NCBI RefSeq assembly: GCF_030929495.1
Contig: NZ_JAVFWN010000007.1
Location: 62,001-126,000, forward strand
DNA from: Nocardioides sp. LHD-245
Lineage (GTDB): Bacteria; Actinomycetota; Actinomycetes; Propionibacteriales; Nocardioidaceae
DNA: 64,000 nt
Direction of reading: 5' to 3'
Shown: in pieces, positions 8,068 to 16,149 of the stretch
How the letters are laid out: each line of letters opens with the position of its first letter
How positions within the stretch are numbered: the stretch's first letter is position 1
Program-made: the position numbers and the translations under genes
The notes under the pieces: model-generated
Databases searched by the model: none
What the model was told of the DNA's origin: nothing
Seen by the model: the letters and a program-made list of their open reading frames with translations, nothing else

Positions 8068-11008
8068 GCTGTTCGACGAGGAGCCGGAGCGCCCCGCACC
8101 CGAGCGACCGGGACGCCGTACCCGCGCCCTGGTCATCACCGGGGTGGTGCTGATCGTCGGCTTCTTCCTGCTCAGTGCCTTCGCGGGCATCTACACCGAC
8201 CGCCTCTGGTACGCCGAGGTCGGCTTCGGCGACGTGTTCAGCACGATGCTCTGGACCCGGGTCGGGCTGTTCCTGGCCTTCGGTGCGCTGATGGGCGGGA
8301 TCGTCGTCCTCAACATGTACCTCGCGTTCCGGTTCCGCCCGATGTTCCTCATGGCCGGGCCGGACGGGGTCGACCGCTACCGCGATGCCGTCACCCCGAT
8401 CCGCGGCTGGCTGCTGGCCGGCGTCGGCGTCGTGGTCGGCATCTTCGCCGGCACGTCGGCGATCGGGCAGTGGCGCACCTTCCTGCTGTGGCGCAACGGC
8501 GAGGGCTGGGGGAGCAAGGACGCGTACTTCAAGAAGGACATCGGCTTCTACGTCTTCGACCTGCCCTGGTGGAACTTCGTGGTCGACTTCGTGATGGCCG
8601 TCGCCATCGTGTCGCTGATCGCCACGGCCGTCGTCCACTACCTGTACGGCGGCATCCGGCTCCAGGTCTCCCACGACCGGTTCTCGGCGGCCGCCCAGGT
8701 CCAGGTCTCCGTGCTGCTCGGCGTGTTCGTGCTGGCGAAGTCCGTCGACTACTTCCTCGACCGCTACGACCTCGTCACCGACGACCACCGGCTGTTCACC
8801 GGCATGAACTACACCGCCGAGAACGCCATGCTCCCGGCCCGCAACATCCTCGTCGGGGTCGCGCTGATCTGCGCCGTGCTGTTCTTCCTCAACGTGTGGC
8901 GCAAGACCTGGCAGCTGCCGTCGGTCGGCCTCGCGCTGCTCGCCCTCTCCGCGGTGCTGCTCGGCATGATCTGGCCGGCCATCGTGCAGAACTTCCAGGT
9001 GAAGCCGTCCGAGGCGGACAAGGAGAACACCTACATCAAGGCCAATATCGACGCCACCCGTGAGGCCTACGGGCTCAGCGGCGTCGAGAGCGAGCGCTTC
9101 GAGGGCACGCCGGTCAACAATCCGACCGGGCCCGAGGCGAACACGGTGCTCGGGCAGCTGTCGACGACGCCGGTCGTCGACCCGCAGCAGGTGCGTGACA
9201 CCTTCCAGCAGCGCCAGCAGGTCCGGGCCTACTACTCGGTGGCCTCCGTGCTCGACGTCGACCGCTACATGATCGATGGCCAGGAGGTGCCGTTGGTCCT
9301 GGGCGTGCGCGAGCTCGACCAGTCCGGCATCAACTCCTCCGACCAGAACTGGTCCAACCTGCACACCGTCTACACCCACGGCGAGGGCCTGATCGCCGCC
9401 TACGCCAACCGGATCTCGGACAGCGAGGTCAACGGCCGCATCGTGTGGGCGGAGGGCATCAGCGGCGCGGGGACCAGCGGCGCCAGCGACCTGACCAAGT
9501 CCGAGGAGTTCGAGCAGCGCATCTACTTCGGCGAGCAGAGCCCGGCGTACTCGGTGGTCGGCAAGGCCAGCAAGGACGCCTCGAGCGTGGAGCTCGGCCT
9601 CGCCAACACCGACCTCGACGAGGGCGACCAGCGCACCACCTACGACGGCAAGGGTGGGGTGTCGGTCGGCAGCACCTTCAACCAGCTGATGTACGCCATC
9701 AAGTTCGGTGAGCCGAACTTCCTGCTCTCCGGGCGGGTCAACGGCAACTCGAAGGTGCTCTACAACCGCACGCCCACCGAGCGGGTCGAGAAGGTCGCGC
9801 CCTGGCTGACCGTCGACGGCGACCCGTACCCCGCGGTGGTCGACGGCAAGATCGTGTGGATCCTCGACGGATACACGACCACGGACCGCTACCCGAACGC
9901 GCAGCGGGAGTCCTTCGACGCGATGATCGACGACTCGCAACAGCAGGACACCGGGCTGCAGACCATCCCCACCGACGAGATCAACTACATGCGCTCGGCC
10001 GTGAAGGCGACCGTCGACGCGTACGACGGCACGGTCACCCTCTACGAATGGGACACCAGCGACCCGATCCTCAAGACGTGGATGAAGGTGTTCCCGGAGT
10101 CGGTCACCCCCAACGCCGAGATCCCGGCCGAGCTGAAGAGCCACCTGCGCTACCCGGAGGACCTGTTCAAGGTGCAGCGCTACCAGCTCGCGAGGTACCA
10201 CGTCACCGACGCCGGTGAGTTCTACTCGGCCAACAACCGCTGGGAGGTCCCCGAGGACCCGAACGCGCAGCGCCAGGTGTTCCAGCCGCCGTACCGGCTG
10301 TTCTCGACCGGGGTCGACGGCACCAACGACTGGTCGCTCACCTCCGTGTTCGTGCCGCGCGGCAAGGGCACCCTGGCGTCGTACGTCCAGGTGAACTCGG
10401 ATGCGAACTCGCCGAACTTCGGCAAGCTGCGGCTGCTCGAGATGACCGACGCCAACACGCCCGGACCCGGGCAGGTGGCCAACCAGATGCAGCAGGAGAA
10501 GGATGTCGTCGACGCGCTGACGCCGTACCGCGTCCAGGGCGCGACGCCACCCCGCTTCGGCAACCTGCTGACCCTGCCGGTCCAGGGCGGCCTGATCTAC
10601 ATCCAGCCGGTGTACGCCGTACGGACCACCGGAGCGTCGACGTTCCCGATCCTCCAGTTCGTCATCGTCAAGTACGGCGAGCAGGTCGGCATCGGCCAGA
10701 ACCTGGCCGAGGCGCTGGGCGATGCGCTCGACGTGGACCTCGTGACGGGGGAGCCGACCCCGCAGCCGCCCGTCGAACCCGGTACGCCGGGGGAGCCCGA
10801 GGAGCCGGGCGGGGAGACGCCGCCGGAGCCGAGCGGCACCCTGGACGAGCAGATCGCGGCGGCGCTGCGCGACGCCGACGAGGCGTTCAAGGCGGCGACC
10901 GACGCGCAGGCCAAGAACGACACGGCCGAGTGGGCCAAGCAGCTCGACCTCGCCCAGAAGGCGGTCGAGGAGGCCGTCAAGCTGGCGAACGAGCGCGACA
11001 GCCAGTAG
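8060..11008 (+). CDS. UPF0182 large membrane protein
   Basis: This 982-residue protein has about seven transmembrane helices in the first 330 residues. A very large extracytoplasmic domain follows, and the C-terminal tail has Pro/Gly/Glu-rich spacers (about 890-925) and a helical end. UPF0182 (COG1615) proteins are universal in actinobacteria, and their function is unknown. The family-typical segments YAEVGF near residue 50 and RLWY just before it are present. The gene overlaps the PPA1309 gene by 8 bases and is the last of the moaE-side run. Confidence 0.9.
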   Translation: MSELFDEEPERPAPERPGRRTRALVITGVVLIVGFFLLSAFAGIYTDRLWYAEVGFGDVFSTMLWTRVGLFLAFGALMGGIVVLNMYLAFRFRPMFLMAGPDGVDRYRDAVTPIRGWLLAGVGVVVGIFAGTSAIGQWRTFLLWRNGEGWGSKDAYFKKDIGFYVFDLPWWNFVVDFVMAVAIVSLIATAVVHYLYGGIRLQVSHDRFSAAAQVQVSVLLGVFVLAKSVDYFLDRYDLVTDDHRLFTGMNYTAENAMLPARNILVGVALICAVLFFLNVWRKTWQLPSVGLALLALSAVLLGMIWPAIVQNFQVKPSEADKENTYIKANIDATREAYGLSGVESERFEGTPVNNPTGPEANTVLGQLSTTPVVDPQQVRDTFQQRQQVRAYYSVASVLDVDRYMIDGQEVPLVLGVRELDQSGINSSDQNWSNLHTVYTHGEGLIAAYANRISDSEVNGRIVWAEGISGAGTSGASDLTKSEEFEQRIYFGEQSPAYSVVGKASKDASSVELGLANTDLDEGDQRTTYDGKGGVSVGSTFNQLMYAIKFGEPNFLLSGRVNGNSKVLYNRTPTERVEKVAPWLTVDGDPYPAVVDGKIVWILDGYTTTDRYPNAQRESFDAMIDDSQQQDTGLQTIPTDEINYMRSAVKATVDAYDGTVTLYEWDTSDPILKTWMKVFPESVTPNAEIPAELKSHLRYPEDLFKVQRYQLARYHVTDAGEFYSANNRWEVPEDPNAQRQVFQPPYRLFSTGVDGTNDWSLTSVFVPRGKGTLASYVQVNSDANSPNFGKLRLLEMTDANTPGPGQVANQMQQEKDVVDALTPYRVQGATPPRFGNLLTLPVQGGLIYIQPVYAVRTTGASTFPILQFVIVKYGEQVGIGQNLAEALGDALDVDLVTGEPTPQPPVEPGTPGEPEEPGGETPPEPSGTLDEQIAAALRDADEAFKAATDAQAKNDTAEWAKQLDLAQKAVEEAVKLANERDSQ

Positions 11009-11042
11009 CCGCTCCGGTGGTGGCTCGGTTCCCGTAGGGCCG

Positions 11043-11072
11043 GCAGCATGCGGCATCATCGCCGCATGCTGC
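11043..11072. repeat. 12-bp perfect inverted repeat spanning the TRIC start codon
   Basis: Arms 11043-11054 and 11061-11072 are perfect complements with a 6-nt loop. The ATG used for the channel gene (11066) lies in the right arm and an alternative in-frame ATG (11048) in the left arm. It could act as an operator, as an mRNA hairpin that hides the ribosome site, or as a terminator for the upstream UPF0182 gene, 35 bases earlier. Confidence 0.5.
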
Positions 11073-11689
11073 TGACCCTCGACCTGGTCGGGATCTTCGT
11101 CTTCGCGATCTCCGGCGGGCTGGTGGCCGTGCGCAACCAGCTCGACATCGTCGGGGTCGTCGTGCTGGCGATGGCCACCGGGCTCGGCGGCGGTGTGATC
11201 CGCGATGTCGTCATCGGTGCCGTGCCGCCGCCGGCCGTCGCCGACTGGAGGTACCTGCTCGTCCCCGTCGTTGGCGGTCTGGTCACCTTCTGGCTGCACC
11301 CCGCCGTCGGCCGCCTCGAGCGGGTGATCACGGTCTTCGACGCCTTCGGTCTCGGGCTGTTCTGCGTCGCGGGCGCGCTGAAGGCCCAGGAGTACGGCCT
11401 CGGCCCCGCCCCCTCCGCGGCGCTCGGCATGGTCACCGGCGTCGGCGGCGGCATCATCCGCGACCTCCTCGCCGGCCGGATCCCCGTGATCTTCCGGTTC
11501 GGCGAGCTCTACGCCATCCCGGCACTGGCCGGCGCCGCCATCGCGGCCACCGGCGCGGAGCTCGGCGTCGACCACGGTCTGATGGCCGCGCCCGCCGCCG
11601 GGGTCACGATCGGTTGGCGGCTGCTCGCCGTCCACCGCGGCTGGCAGGCACCCGTGCCCCGCCTGGGGCCCCCACCTCCATCCGGGTGA
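11066..11689 (+). CDS. TRIC-type cation channel family protein (UPF0126/YicG-like)
   Basis: A 207-residue integral membrane protein made of two homologous halves of three helices plus a seventh helix. Each half carries the family's glycine-rich signature: GLGGGVIRDVVIG near residue 41 and GVGGGIIRDLLAGRIP near residue 127. Prokaryotic TRIC proteins form homotrimeric monovalent-cation channels. ATG 11066 gives the usual N-terminus (LLTLDLVGIFVFAISGG). A start at 11048 would add six basic residues. The start region is buried in a perfect inverted repeat. Confidence 0.87.
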   Translation: MLLTLDLVGIFVFAISGGLVAVRNQLDIVGVVVLAMATGLGGGVIRDVVIGAVPPPAVADWRYLLVPVVGGLVTFWLHPAVGRLERVITVFDAFGLGLFCVAGALKAQEYGLGPAPSAALGMVTGVGGGIIRDLLAGRIPVIFRFGELYAIPALAGAAIAATGAELGVDHGLMAAPAAGVTIGWRLLAVHRGWQAPVPRLGPPPPSG

Positions 11690-11741
11690 ACGCCCCGATT
11701 TGGTGCGGTTTGGGTCCATGCCCTAACGTTGGGTTCACCGA

Positions 11742-11815
11742 CGCGGGGTGGAGCAGCTCGGTAGCTCGCTGGGCTCATAACCCAGAGGTCGCAGGTTCAA
11801 ATCCTGCCCCCGCTA
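11742..11815 (+). tRNA. Initiator tRNA-fMet (CAT)
   Basis: The cloverleaf can be drawn directly: a 7-base acceptor with an unpaired C1 (opposite T72), a D-arm, an anticodon stem with three consecutive G-C pairs around CTCATAA, and a T-arm GCAGG-TTCAAAT-CCTGC. The unpaired first position and the GGG/CCC anticodon stem identify the initiator rather than elongator. CCA is not encoded here (the sequence continues CTG). The last 35 bases, including one base past A73, are duplicated at 43,814 and, with changes, at 47,563. Confidence 0.93.
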
Positions 11816-11816
11816 C
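11782..11816 (+). repeat. Attachment-site core within the tRNA-fMet 3' end
   Basis: This 35-base block (anticodon stem 3' side through acceptor 3' strand) recurs exactly at 43,814-43,848, in altered form at 47,563-47,598, and as its last 12 bases at 13,613-13,624. Copies of a tRNA 3' end in direct orientation are the classic footprint of integrase-mediated insertion that rebuilds the tRNA on one side. Confidence 0.8.
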
Positions 11817-11841
11817 TGTGTGATGTCTCAGGACATCGCGG

Positions 11842-11875
11842 ACACCCGGACCTACGGAAACGTAGGTCCGGGTGT
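11842..11875 (+). terminator. 15-bp GAAA-tetraloop terminator after tRNA-fMet
   Basis: Arms 11842-11856 and 11861-11875 pair perfectly around GAAA and are followed by TCTTCATTTC. It lies 27 bases after the tRNA, within what looks like the end of an IS481-type element (a 6-bp inverted repeat, GATGTC/GACATC, precedes it). It would stop tRNA transcription and shield or terminate the transposase remnant. Confidence 0.75.
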
Positions 11876-11878
11876 TCT

Positions 11879-12200
11879 TCATTTCAGGTTTCGTGGCTGG
11901 TAGTCCTTGGCGGGATCGATGGTGAGTTCGCGGAGCAGTTCGCCGGTGATGGCGTTGATGACGCGTACCTCGAGGTCCTGGATGAGCAGGATGACGTGGG
12001 TTCCCTTGTGGGTTCGTCCGATGCCGATATGGCGGAGTTGGCCGGCTGCGCGCAGGGTGACGGTGCCGGACTTGTCGACGATGTCGTGCCGGATCCGGTC
12101 GTGGGTCTCGGTATCTCGTGGCGGGCCGGGCACGGCCTTGGGCATGGTGTTGTAGAGCGCGGCTGGAGTGGCTCGGTGTGGCAGTGATCGGTGGGGCCGG
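11879..12200 (-). pseudogene. IS481-family transposase, C-terminal fragment
   Basis: The minus-strand frame reads PHRSLPHRATPAALYNT...KAVPG, then a C-terminal domain with VTLRAAGQLRHIGIGRTHKG and GELLRELTIDPAKDYQP. Both are standard IS481 transposase C-terminus sequences. The stop is at 11879. The N-terminal continuation is found at 13,495-13,612, beyond an inserted IS3-family element. Removing the insert and one 3-bp target copy restores the frame as YNQHRPHRSL. About 250 N-terminal residues are missing altogether, so the element is dead. Confidence 0.85.
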
Positions 12201-12269
12201 GGGACTGCTGCACGAATAGGTGACATCTGATCTGTGGTGCCGGGAGGTGCCGCTGGAAGGATGTGCACT

Positions 12270-12563
12270 GTGCCGAAGCCGTACCCCCAGGAGTTCCGCG
12301 AGGACGTGGTTCGTGTCGCGAGGAACCGTGAGCCGGGAGTTCACCTCAAGCAGATCGCTGCCGACTTCGGCATCAGCGAGTCGTGCCTGACGAACTGGAT
12401 GAAGACCGCCGACGTCGAGGACGGCGTGAAGCCCGGAACGACGGCGGCTGAGAACGCCGAGAACCGCGAGCTGAAGAAGCGGATCCGGCTGCTTGAGCAG
12501 GAGAACGAGGTCCTTCGCCGCGCGGCGGCCTACCTGTCGCAGGCGAACCTGCCGGGAAAATGA
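12270..12563 (+). CDS. IS3-family transposase OrfA (HTH subunit)
   Basis: A 97-residue protein with an N-terminal helix-turn-helix (FREDVVRVARNREPGVHLKQIAADFGISESCLTNWMK-type) and a C-terminal leucine-zipper-like coil (ELKKRIRLLEQENEVLRRAAAYL). It binds the terminal repeats of the element. The start is taken as GTG 12270, nine bases after GGAAGG; an ATG at 12261 lies directly on that site. Its last codons contain the slippery GGGAAAA, so OrfAB fusion protein can be made. Confidence 0.88.
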   Translation: MPKPYPQEFREDVVRVARNREPGVHLKQIAADFGISESCLTNWMKTADVEDGVKPGTTAAENAENRELKKRIRLLEQENEVLRRAAAYLSQANLPGK

Positions 12564-13462
12564 TGCACCCGCTCGTCCGCGAGCTGGCCGTCGACGGGAT
12601 CCCCGTCACGGTGGCGTGCCGGGTCCTCAAGATCGCTCGCCAGCCCTACTATCGCTGGCTCCAGTCGCCGGTCACCGATGCTGACCTGGTCGAGGCGTAC
12701 CGCGCCAACGCGCTGTTCGACGCCCACAAGGACGACCCCGAGTTCGGGTACCGGTTCCTCCTCGACGAAGCGAAGGAGGCCGGCCAGGACATGGCTGCGC
12801 GGACCGCGTGGCGGATCTGCTCAGACCTGGGCTGGTGGTCAGCATTCGGCAAGCCCAAGCGGGGCAAGACGAAGAGGCCGGGCCCGCCGGTCCACGACGA
12901 CCTATGTGCGGTCACCGACAAGCACGGCGTAGTCCGTCACGTCTTCGCCGCCGACGCTCCGAACCAGCTGTGGCTCAGCGACATCACCGAGCACCGGACC
13001 GCTGAAGGCAAGCTCTACATGTGCGCGATCAAGGACGTCTACTCCAACCGGATCGTCGGCTACTCGATCGACTCGCGGATGAAGTCACGGCTCGCGGTCG
13101 CGGCGCTCAACAACGCCGTCGCCAGGCGCGGTGGCGTCGCCGGCTGCGTGGTCCACACCGACAGAGGATCTCAATTTCGAAGCCGGAAATTCGTCCACGC
13201 GCTCAACCACCACGGCATGGTCGGATCGATGGGCCGCGTCGGTGCCGCGGGCGACAACGCGGCCATGGAGAGCTTCTTCGCGCTGCTCCAAAAGAACGTC
13301 CTCGACCGGCGTACCTGGGAGACCCGTGACGAGTTGCGGATCGCGATGGTGACCTGGATCGAGAGGACCTACCACCGCCGCCGCAGGCAAGCCGGACTCG
13401 GCCGATTGACCCCCATCGAATACGAAGCCATCATGACCACGCCAGCCACTCAGGCTGCGTGA
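12560..13462 (+). CDS. IS3-family transposase OrfB (DDE catalytic subunit)
   Basis: A 300-residue rve-domain transposase. The DDE triad is visible: D in QLWLSDITEH near residue 139, D in VVHTDRGSQF near residue 200, and E in AAMESFFALLQK near residue 236. ATG 12560 overlaps the OrfA stop as ATGA, and the -1 frame lines up with GGGAAAA at 12554-12560. The complete length and intact motifs suggest it is functional. Confidence 0.93.
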   Translation: MMHPLVRELAVDGIPVTVACRVLKIARQPYYRWLQSPVTDADLVEAYRANALFDAHKDDPEFGYRFLLDEAKEAGQDMAARTAWRICSDLGWWSAFGKPKRGKTKRPGPPVHDDLCAVTDKHGVVRHVFAADAPNQLWLSDITEHRTAEGKLYMCAIKDVYSNRIVGYSIDSRMKSRLAVAALNNAVARRGGVAGCVVHTDRGSQFRSRKFVHALNHHGMVGSMGRVGAAGDNAAMESFFALLQKNVLDRRTWETRDELRIAMVTWIERTYHRRRRQAGLGRLTPIEYEAIMTTPATQAA

Positions 13463-13494
13463 CCCGACCTGTCACCCGTTCGTGCAGCAGTCCC

Positions 13495-13612
13495 CGGTGC
13501 TGGTTGTATTCGGTCACGAACTGGTCGAGCAGGGTCTGCAGTTCGGCGATGGTGGCGGGTTGGTCCGGCTGGGCTCGTAGCCAGTTCTTCATGGTCTGTT
13601 GGAATCGCACAT
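13495..13612 (-). pseudogene. IS481-family transposase, internal fragment
   Basis: The minus strand encodes RFQQTMKNWLRAQPDQPATIAELQ and FVTEYNQHR, the IS481 segment normally found just before YNxxRPHRSL. It continues in frame across the IS3 insertion into the fragment at 11,879-12,200. The N-terminal side stops abruptly at 13,612 against a piece of the tRNA-fMet 3' end, so the rest of the gene was lost at that junction. Confidence 0.8.
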
Positions 13613-13662
13613 TGCCCCCGCTACAAAGTTCAGGCGCGGAACCTACGCGTTCCGCGCCTGAA
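13613..13662 (+). repeat. 12-base tRNA-fMet 3'-end fragment followed by a 14-bp hairpin
   Basis: TGCCCCCGCTAC at 13613-13624 matches the last bases of the tRNA repeat, and the following AAAG is shared with the 47.6-kb copy. A perfect 14-bp hairpin (13629-13642 with 13649-13662, 6-nt loop) follows, as hairpins follow the other tRNA-end copies. The hairpin covers the stop codon of the minus-strand membrane protein gene, so it may serve as that gene's terminator. Confidence 0.6.
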
Positions 13663-14157
13663 AGGTTCTTGGGACTTGATCACATGTCCACTTAGGGCGC
13701 AGATACCGAGGCAGGTGCCGAGCCCGCAGAAGGTCAGGACGGCGGCGACTGTTAGCCATCCCGTGACCTGCCCCTGCTCGCCGGCACCACCGGAGGCGGC
13801 CGTTATCGCAGTGAGTAGGCCGTACGGGACCAGGAAAATTGCTCCCATCCAGGCCGGGATGAGCAACAGGAGGCGCGGCACGCGCGGGCTTCGGCGGCCC
13901 GTCAGCATTGCCAACAGGGCCACCCCAGCCAGAGCCAACACGACGGTGAAGTCGATGCTGTGTCGCTCCATCCAGACCAGCAGGTCAGGAGCTCCGTTCT
14001 TCTCGAATTCGAGCGCCATGTCGAATCCGCTCGGCAGACCTGCACTTCCGCCCAGGGCCCAGTACGTCTTGATCGAGACATAGGGCAGCACTGAGATGAA
14101 TCCGACCCAGAGGAGTCGCCTGTGTGCACCACGCGGTCGCGGATGGAGTGTTCTCAT
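13630..14157 (-). CDS. Hypothetical membrane protein, about four helices
   Basis: A 175-residue protein with hydrophobic segments near residues 15-35, 70-85, 95-115 and 135-160. A YWALGG motif after the first helix recalls DUF3995-type small membrane proteins, but this is weak. The end of the frame lies in the hairpin beside a tRNA-end repeat, so the last residues (RRGTRRFRA) may come from the junction rather than the original gene. ATG 14157 has no clear ribosome site. Function unknown. Confidence 0.5.
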   Translation of the reverse strand: MRTLHPRPRGAHRRLLWVGFISVLPYVSIKTYWALGGSAGLPSGFDMALEFEKNGAPDLLVWMERHSIDFTVVLALAGVALLAMLTGRRSPRVPRLLLLIPAWMGAIFLVPYGLLTAITAASGGAGEQGQVTGWLTVAAVLTFCGLGTCLGICALSGHVIKSQEPFRRGTRRFRA

Positions 14158-14337
14158 CAAGTTCGCCGACCCTCGTGCGGGCGGGGGGCGAGAAAACCTA
14201 CGTCCATGACCTGTCCTCCATCGATCGTCTTTGCGTGACGCTCATCCGTGCCTCTGCTCATCTGGCCGAACAGTTCTTGGTCGGGGACGTCAGGGATGAC
14301 GGTCCCGTTCGGTCCCGCATATCGGCGGAGGGTTCGG

Positions 14338-14692
14338 TCAATGCGCTGCTAGAAGAAGCGCGAGTGATCCGAGCGCATAGGCGAAGAAGAGTGCTGGGAA
14401 CGCGATGCTGTGGAGAACACACGCGCTAAGATGCGCGATGAGAGCACCGAGGTAGAACGCGGAGAGGCCAAAGGTGGCCGCTATTGCGATCAGAGGAGGG
14501 CCCCGCGACGCCGACGACAAGCCCGGCCGCGCCGGTTCCTTTGAGGACAGCGAGGGTTGGCAGTCAGCCGTCGGGCACTCCGACTTCTCTGGAGTTCGCG
14601 ACTACGAAGTTGGCTCGCATGATGTCCCCGACCACAAATACGATATTCATGACGACCGTGATGCTGATCACGATGATGGTGACGGTGGGCAT
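14338..14692 (-). pseudogene. DoxX-like membrane protein, disrupted
   Basis: From ATG 14692 (AAAGGA eight bases upstream) the frame reads MPTVTIIVISITVVMNIVF and GVPDG, then a TGA, then LPTLAVLKGTGAAGLVVGVAG. The TGA falls where DoxX proteins have a conserved Trp. The reading then shifts frame into PPLIAIAATFGLSAFYLGALIAHL and a final helix. The two lesions, a nonsense change and a frameshift near 14,500, make it a pseudogene of a small DoxX-type membrane protein often linked to redox stress. It is next to an AhpD-like gene. Confidence 0.6.
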
Positions 14693-14792
14693 CACATTCC
14701 TTTGACCCGGTCAACAGGGGGCGTCCCTCCCTTCCTGGACGTGAGGACGCGCCATGGCGCGCCTCCGAATAGCGGAGTTGCCCGAGAGATGC

Positions 14793-15248
14793 TCAGCGGA
14801 AGCTGCCGGCAATCAGTCGCGCAGACACGTTGATTCGGTTCCACGCGTTGACCGTTGCGATTGCGGTCACCAACGCCGCCAGTTCCTTATCTGCGAAGTG
14901 AGCGGCGGCCTCGTCCCAGCTGTCGTCGGGAACGCCCGCGGAGTTGTCGGCGATGCGGGTCATCGACTCGGTCAGTGCAAGTGCCGCACGCTCAGCGTCA
15001 GTGAAGAACGGTGTATCGCGCCATGCTGAGACCGACCAAAGACGCTCATCGCTCTCTCCCACCGACCGTGCCTTATGTGAGTGCATATCGACACAGACCG
15101 CGCAACCATTGATCTGACTGGCTCGAATCCGCATGAGCTCGAGGAGTCCTCTGGGTATTCCACTGCTGTTGACGTACTCCTCGACCGCAGTGAGCCCCCG
15201 ATAACCATCCACGGCGAGCTTGTACACGTTCTTCATCCGTTCAGGCAT
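14793..15248 (-). CDS. AhpD-like carboxymuconolactone decarboxylase-family protein
   Basis: A 151-residue protein with the peroxidase signature INGCAVCVDMHSHKAR near residue 46 (CxxC plus downstream His), a later helix typical of the CMD fold and the ending RINVSARLI. Members with this motif reduce hydroperoxides as all-helical disulfide enzymes, or are generic alkylhydroperoxidase-like proteins. The start MPERMKNVYKLAVDGY at 15248 gives the usual family N-terminus; an upstream in-frame start would add 20 residues without a ribosome site. It probably formed an operon with the broken DoxX gene. Confidence 0.83.
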   Translation of the reverse strand: MPERMKNVYKLAVDGYRGLTAVEEYVNSSGIPRGLLELMRIRASQINGCAVCVDMHSHKARSVGESDERLWSVSAWRDTPFFTDAERAALALTESMTRIADNSAGVPDDSWDEAAAHFADKELAALVTAIATVNAWNRINVSARLIAGSFR

Positions 15249-15434
15249 CGTGCCCTTTCGGTAAGTAGTGTTCAAGAGTGAATAGGCGAAGGCCGGTGGG
15301 ACTCCCAAGGTTCACCGTCGCCATCGCCTCGGAGAGCGAGCATCTCAGCCCTCCGCTCAAGTGGACAACTTTCGTTGTCAAAACAGGGACGTGCCGACAG
15401 GTGGCCGACTCTCGCTCGCCGCCGGATGGAGTGT

Positions 15435-16058
15435 TCAGGAGCCAGCACCGGGGAGGGGTCGCCCTGTTCTCGGTGGGGGAGATTTGGTTCGGGCTCTGAG
15501 GTGTGCGCGTTCGCCTCGTCCGCCGAAGAGGCTGAGGATCTCAACGTCTCCCTTCCCGGCCGATCCGAACCAGTGCGGTTGTTGGGTGTCGAACTCGGCG
15601 ACCTCTCCTGGGCCGAGGGTGAGGTCGTAGTCGCCGAGGATCAGGCGGAGCCGACCGGTCAGTACGTAGAGCCATTCGTAGCCGGGGTGGGTGCGGGTGG
15701 AAGGGGCGGATTCGCTGGCTGGGATGGTGAGCTTGTAGGCCTTTGGTTCGCCCTGGTTTCTGGACAGCGGGACGATGACGCGACCGCCGGTCCGTTGGGC
15801 CTTCTGGGGCATTCGCGGATCGACGATGCGCGGCGCAGCGACGATCTCGTCGAGCGGAACGCCCATGGCTGCAGCGATGGGCAGCAACAGTTCCAGGCTT
15901 GGCTTGCGTTGTCCGGTCTCCAGTCGGGACAGGGTGCTCTTGGAGATCCCCGTGGTGCCGCTGAGATCGCCGAGCGAGAGGCTTTTCTTCTCTCTGAGTT
16001 GACGCAACCGGACGCCGACCTGGCTGAGGGTGGCATCAATGGCGGGATGAGTAGCCAT
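15435..16058 (-). CDS. XRE-family regulator with C-terminal cupin domain
   Basis: A 207-residue protein. The N-terminal helix-turn-helix occupies about residues 12-68 (LRQLREKKSLSLGDLSGTTGISKSTLSRLE), and a cupin sensor domain about 110-185 (HPGYEWLYVLTGRLRLILGDYDLTLGPGEVAEF). Such regulators usually control a neighbouring gene in response to a small molecule bound by the cupin. It is divergent from the FAD oxidoreductase/MFS pair, its likely target. The last 25 residues (RGERAHLRARTKSPPP) look unlike the family and may be a readthrough tail. Confidence 0.87.
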   Translation of the reverse strand: MATHPAIDATLSQVGVRLRQLREKKSLSLGDLSGTTGISKSTLSRLETGQRKPSLELLLPIAAAMGVPLDEIVAAPRIVDPRMPQKAQRTGGRVIVPLSRNQGEPKAYKLTIPASESAPSTRTHPGYEWLYVLTGRLRLILGDYDLTLGPGEVAEFDTQQPHWFGSAGKGDVEILSLFGGRGERAHLRARTKSPPPRTGRPLPGAGS

Positions 16059-16149
16059 ACCTCTATGTCACCAGATCGTTCCGTTTTCGGCAACGAAAGT
16101 TGCTGATTCGAACGGAGCTCGGCGATCGTCGATCTCGGAGGTGATGGCG

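Larger units (their letters stand above)
12201..13494 (+). mobile_element. Complete IS3-family insertion sequence (1,294 bp)
   Basis: The terminal inverted repeats start GGGACTGCTGCACGAA at both ends and match at 23 of 25 positions. The flanking bases are CGG at 12198-12200 and CGG at 13495-13497, a 3-bp target duplication as expected for IS3 elements. The element holds overlapping orfA and orfB with a -1 frameshift heptamer. It is inserted in the IS481 transposase gene. It appears intact and potentially active. Confidence 0.92.

Noticed and set aside
8018..11719. A 1,233-codon open frame antisense to UPF0182
   Set aside because: It mirrors a strongly family-supported gene, is low-complexity (Arg/Asp/His/Val-rich) and has no recognisable domain; long antisense frames are expected at this GC content.
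11775..12344. Minus-strand frame ending VAGAGFEPATSGL across the tRNA, and a similar one at 43,783-43,986
   Set aside because: This peptide is a well-known false translation of tRNA sequence; both frames run through tRNA or tRNA-end repeats.
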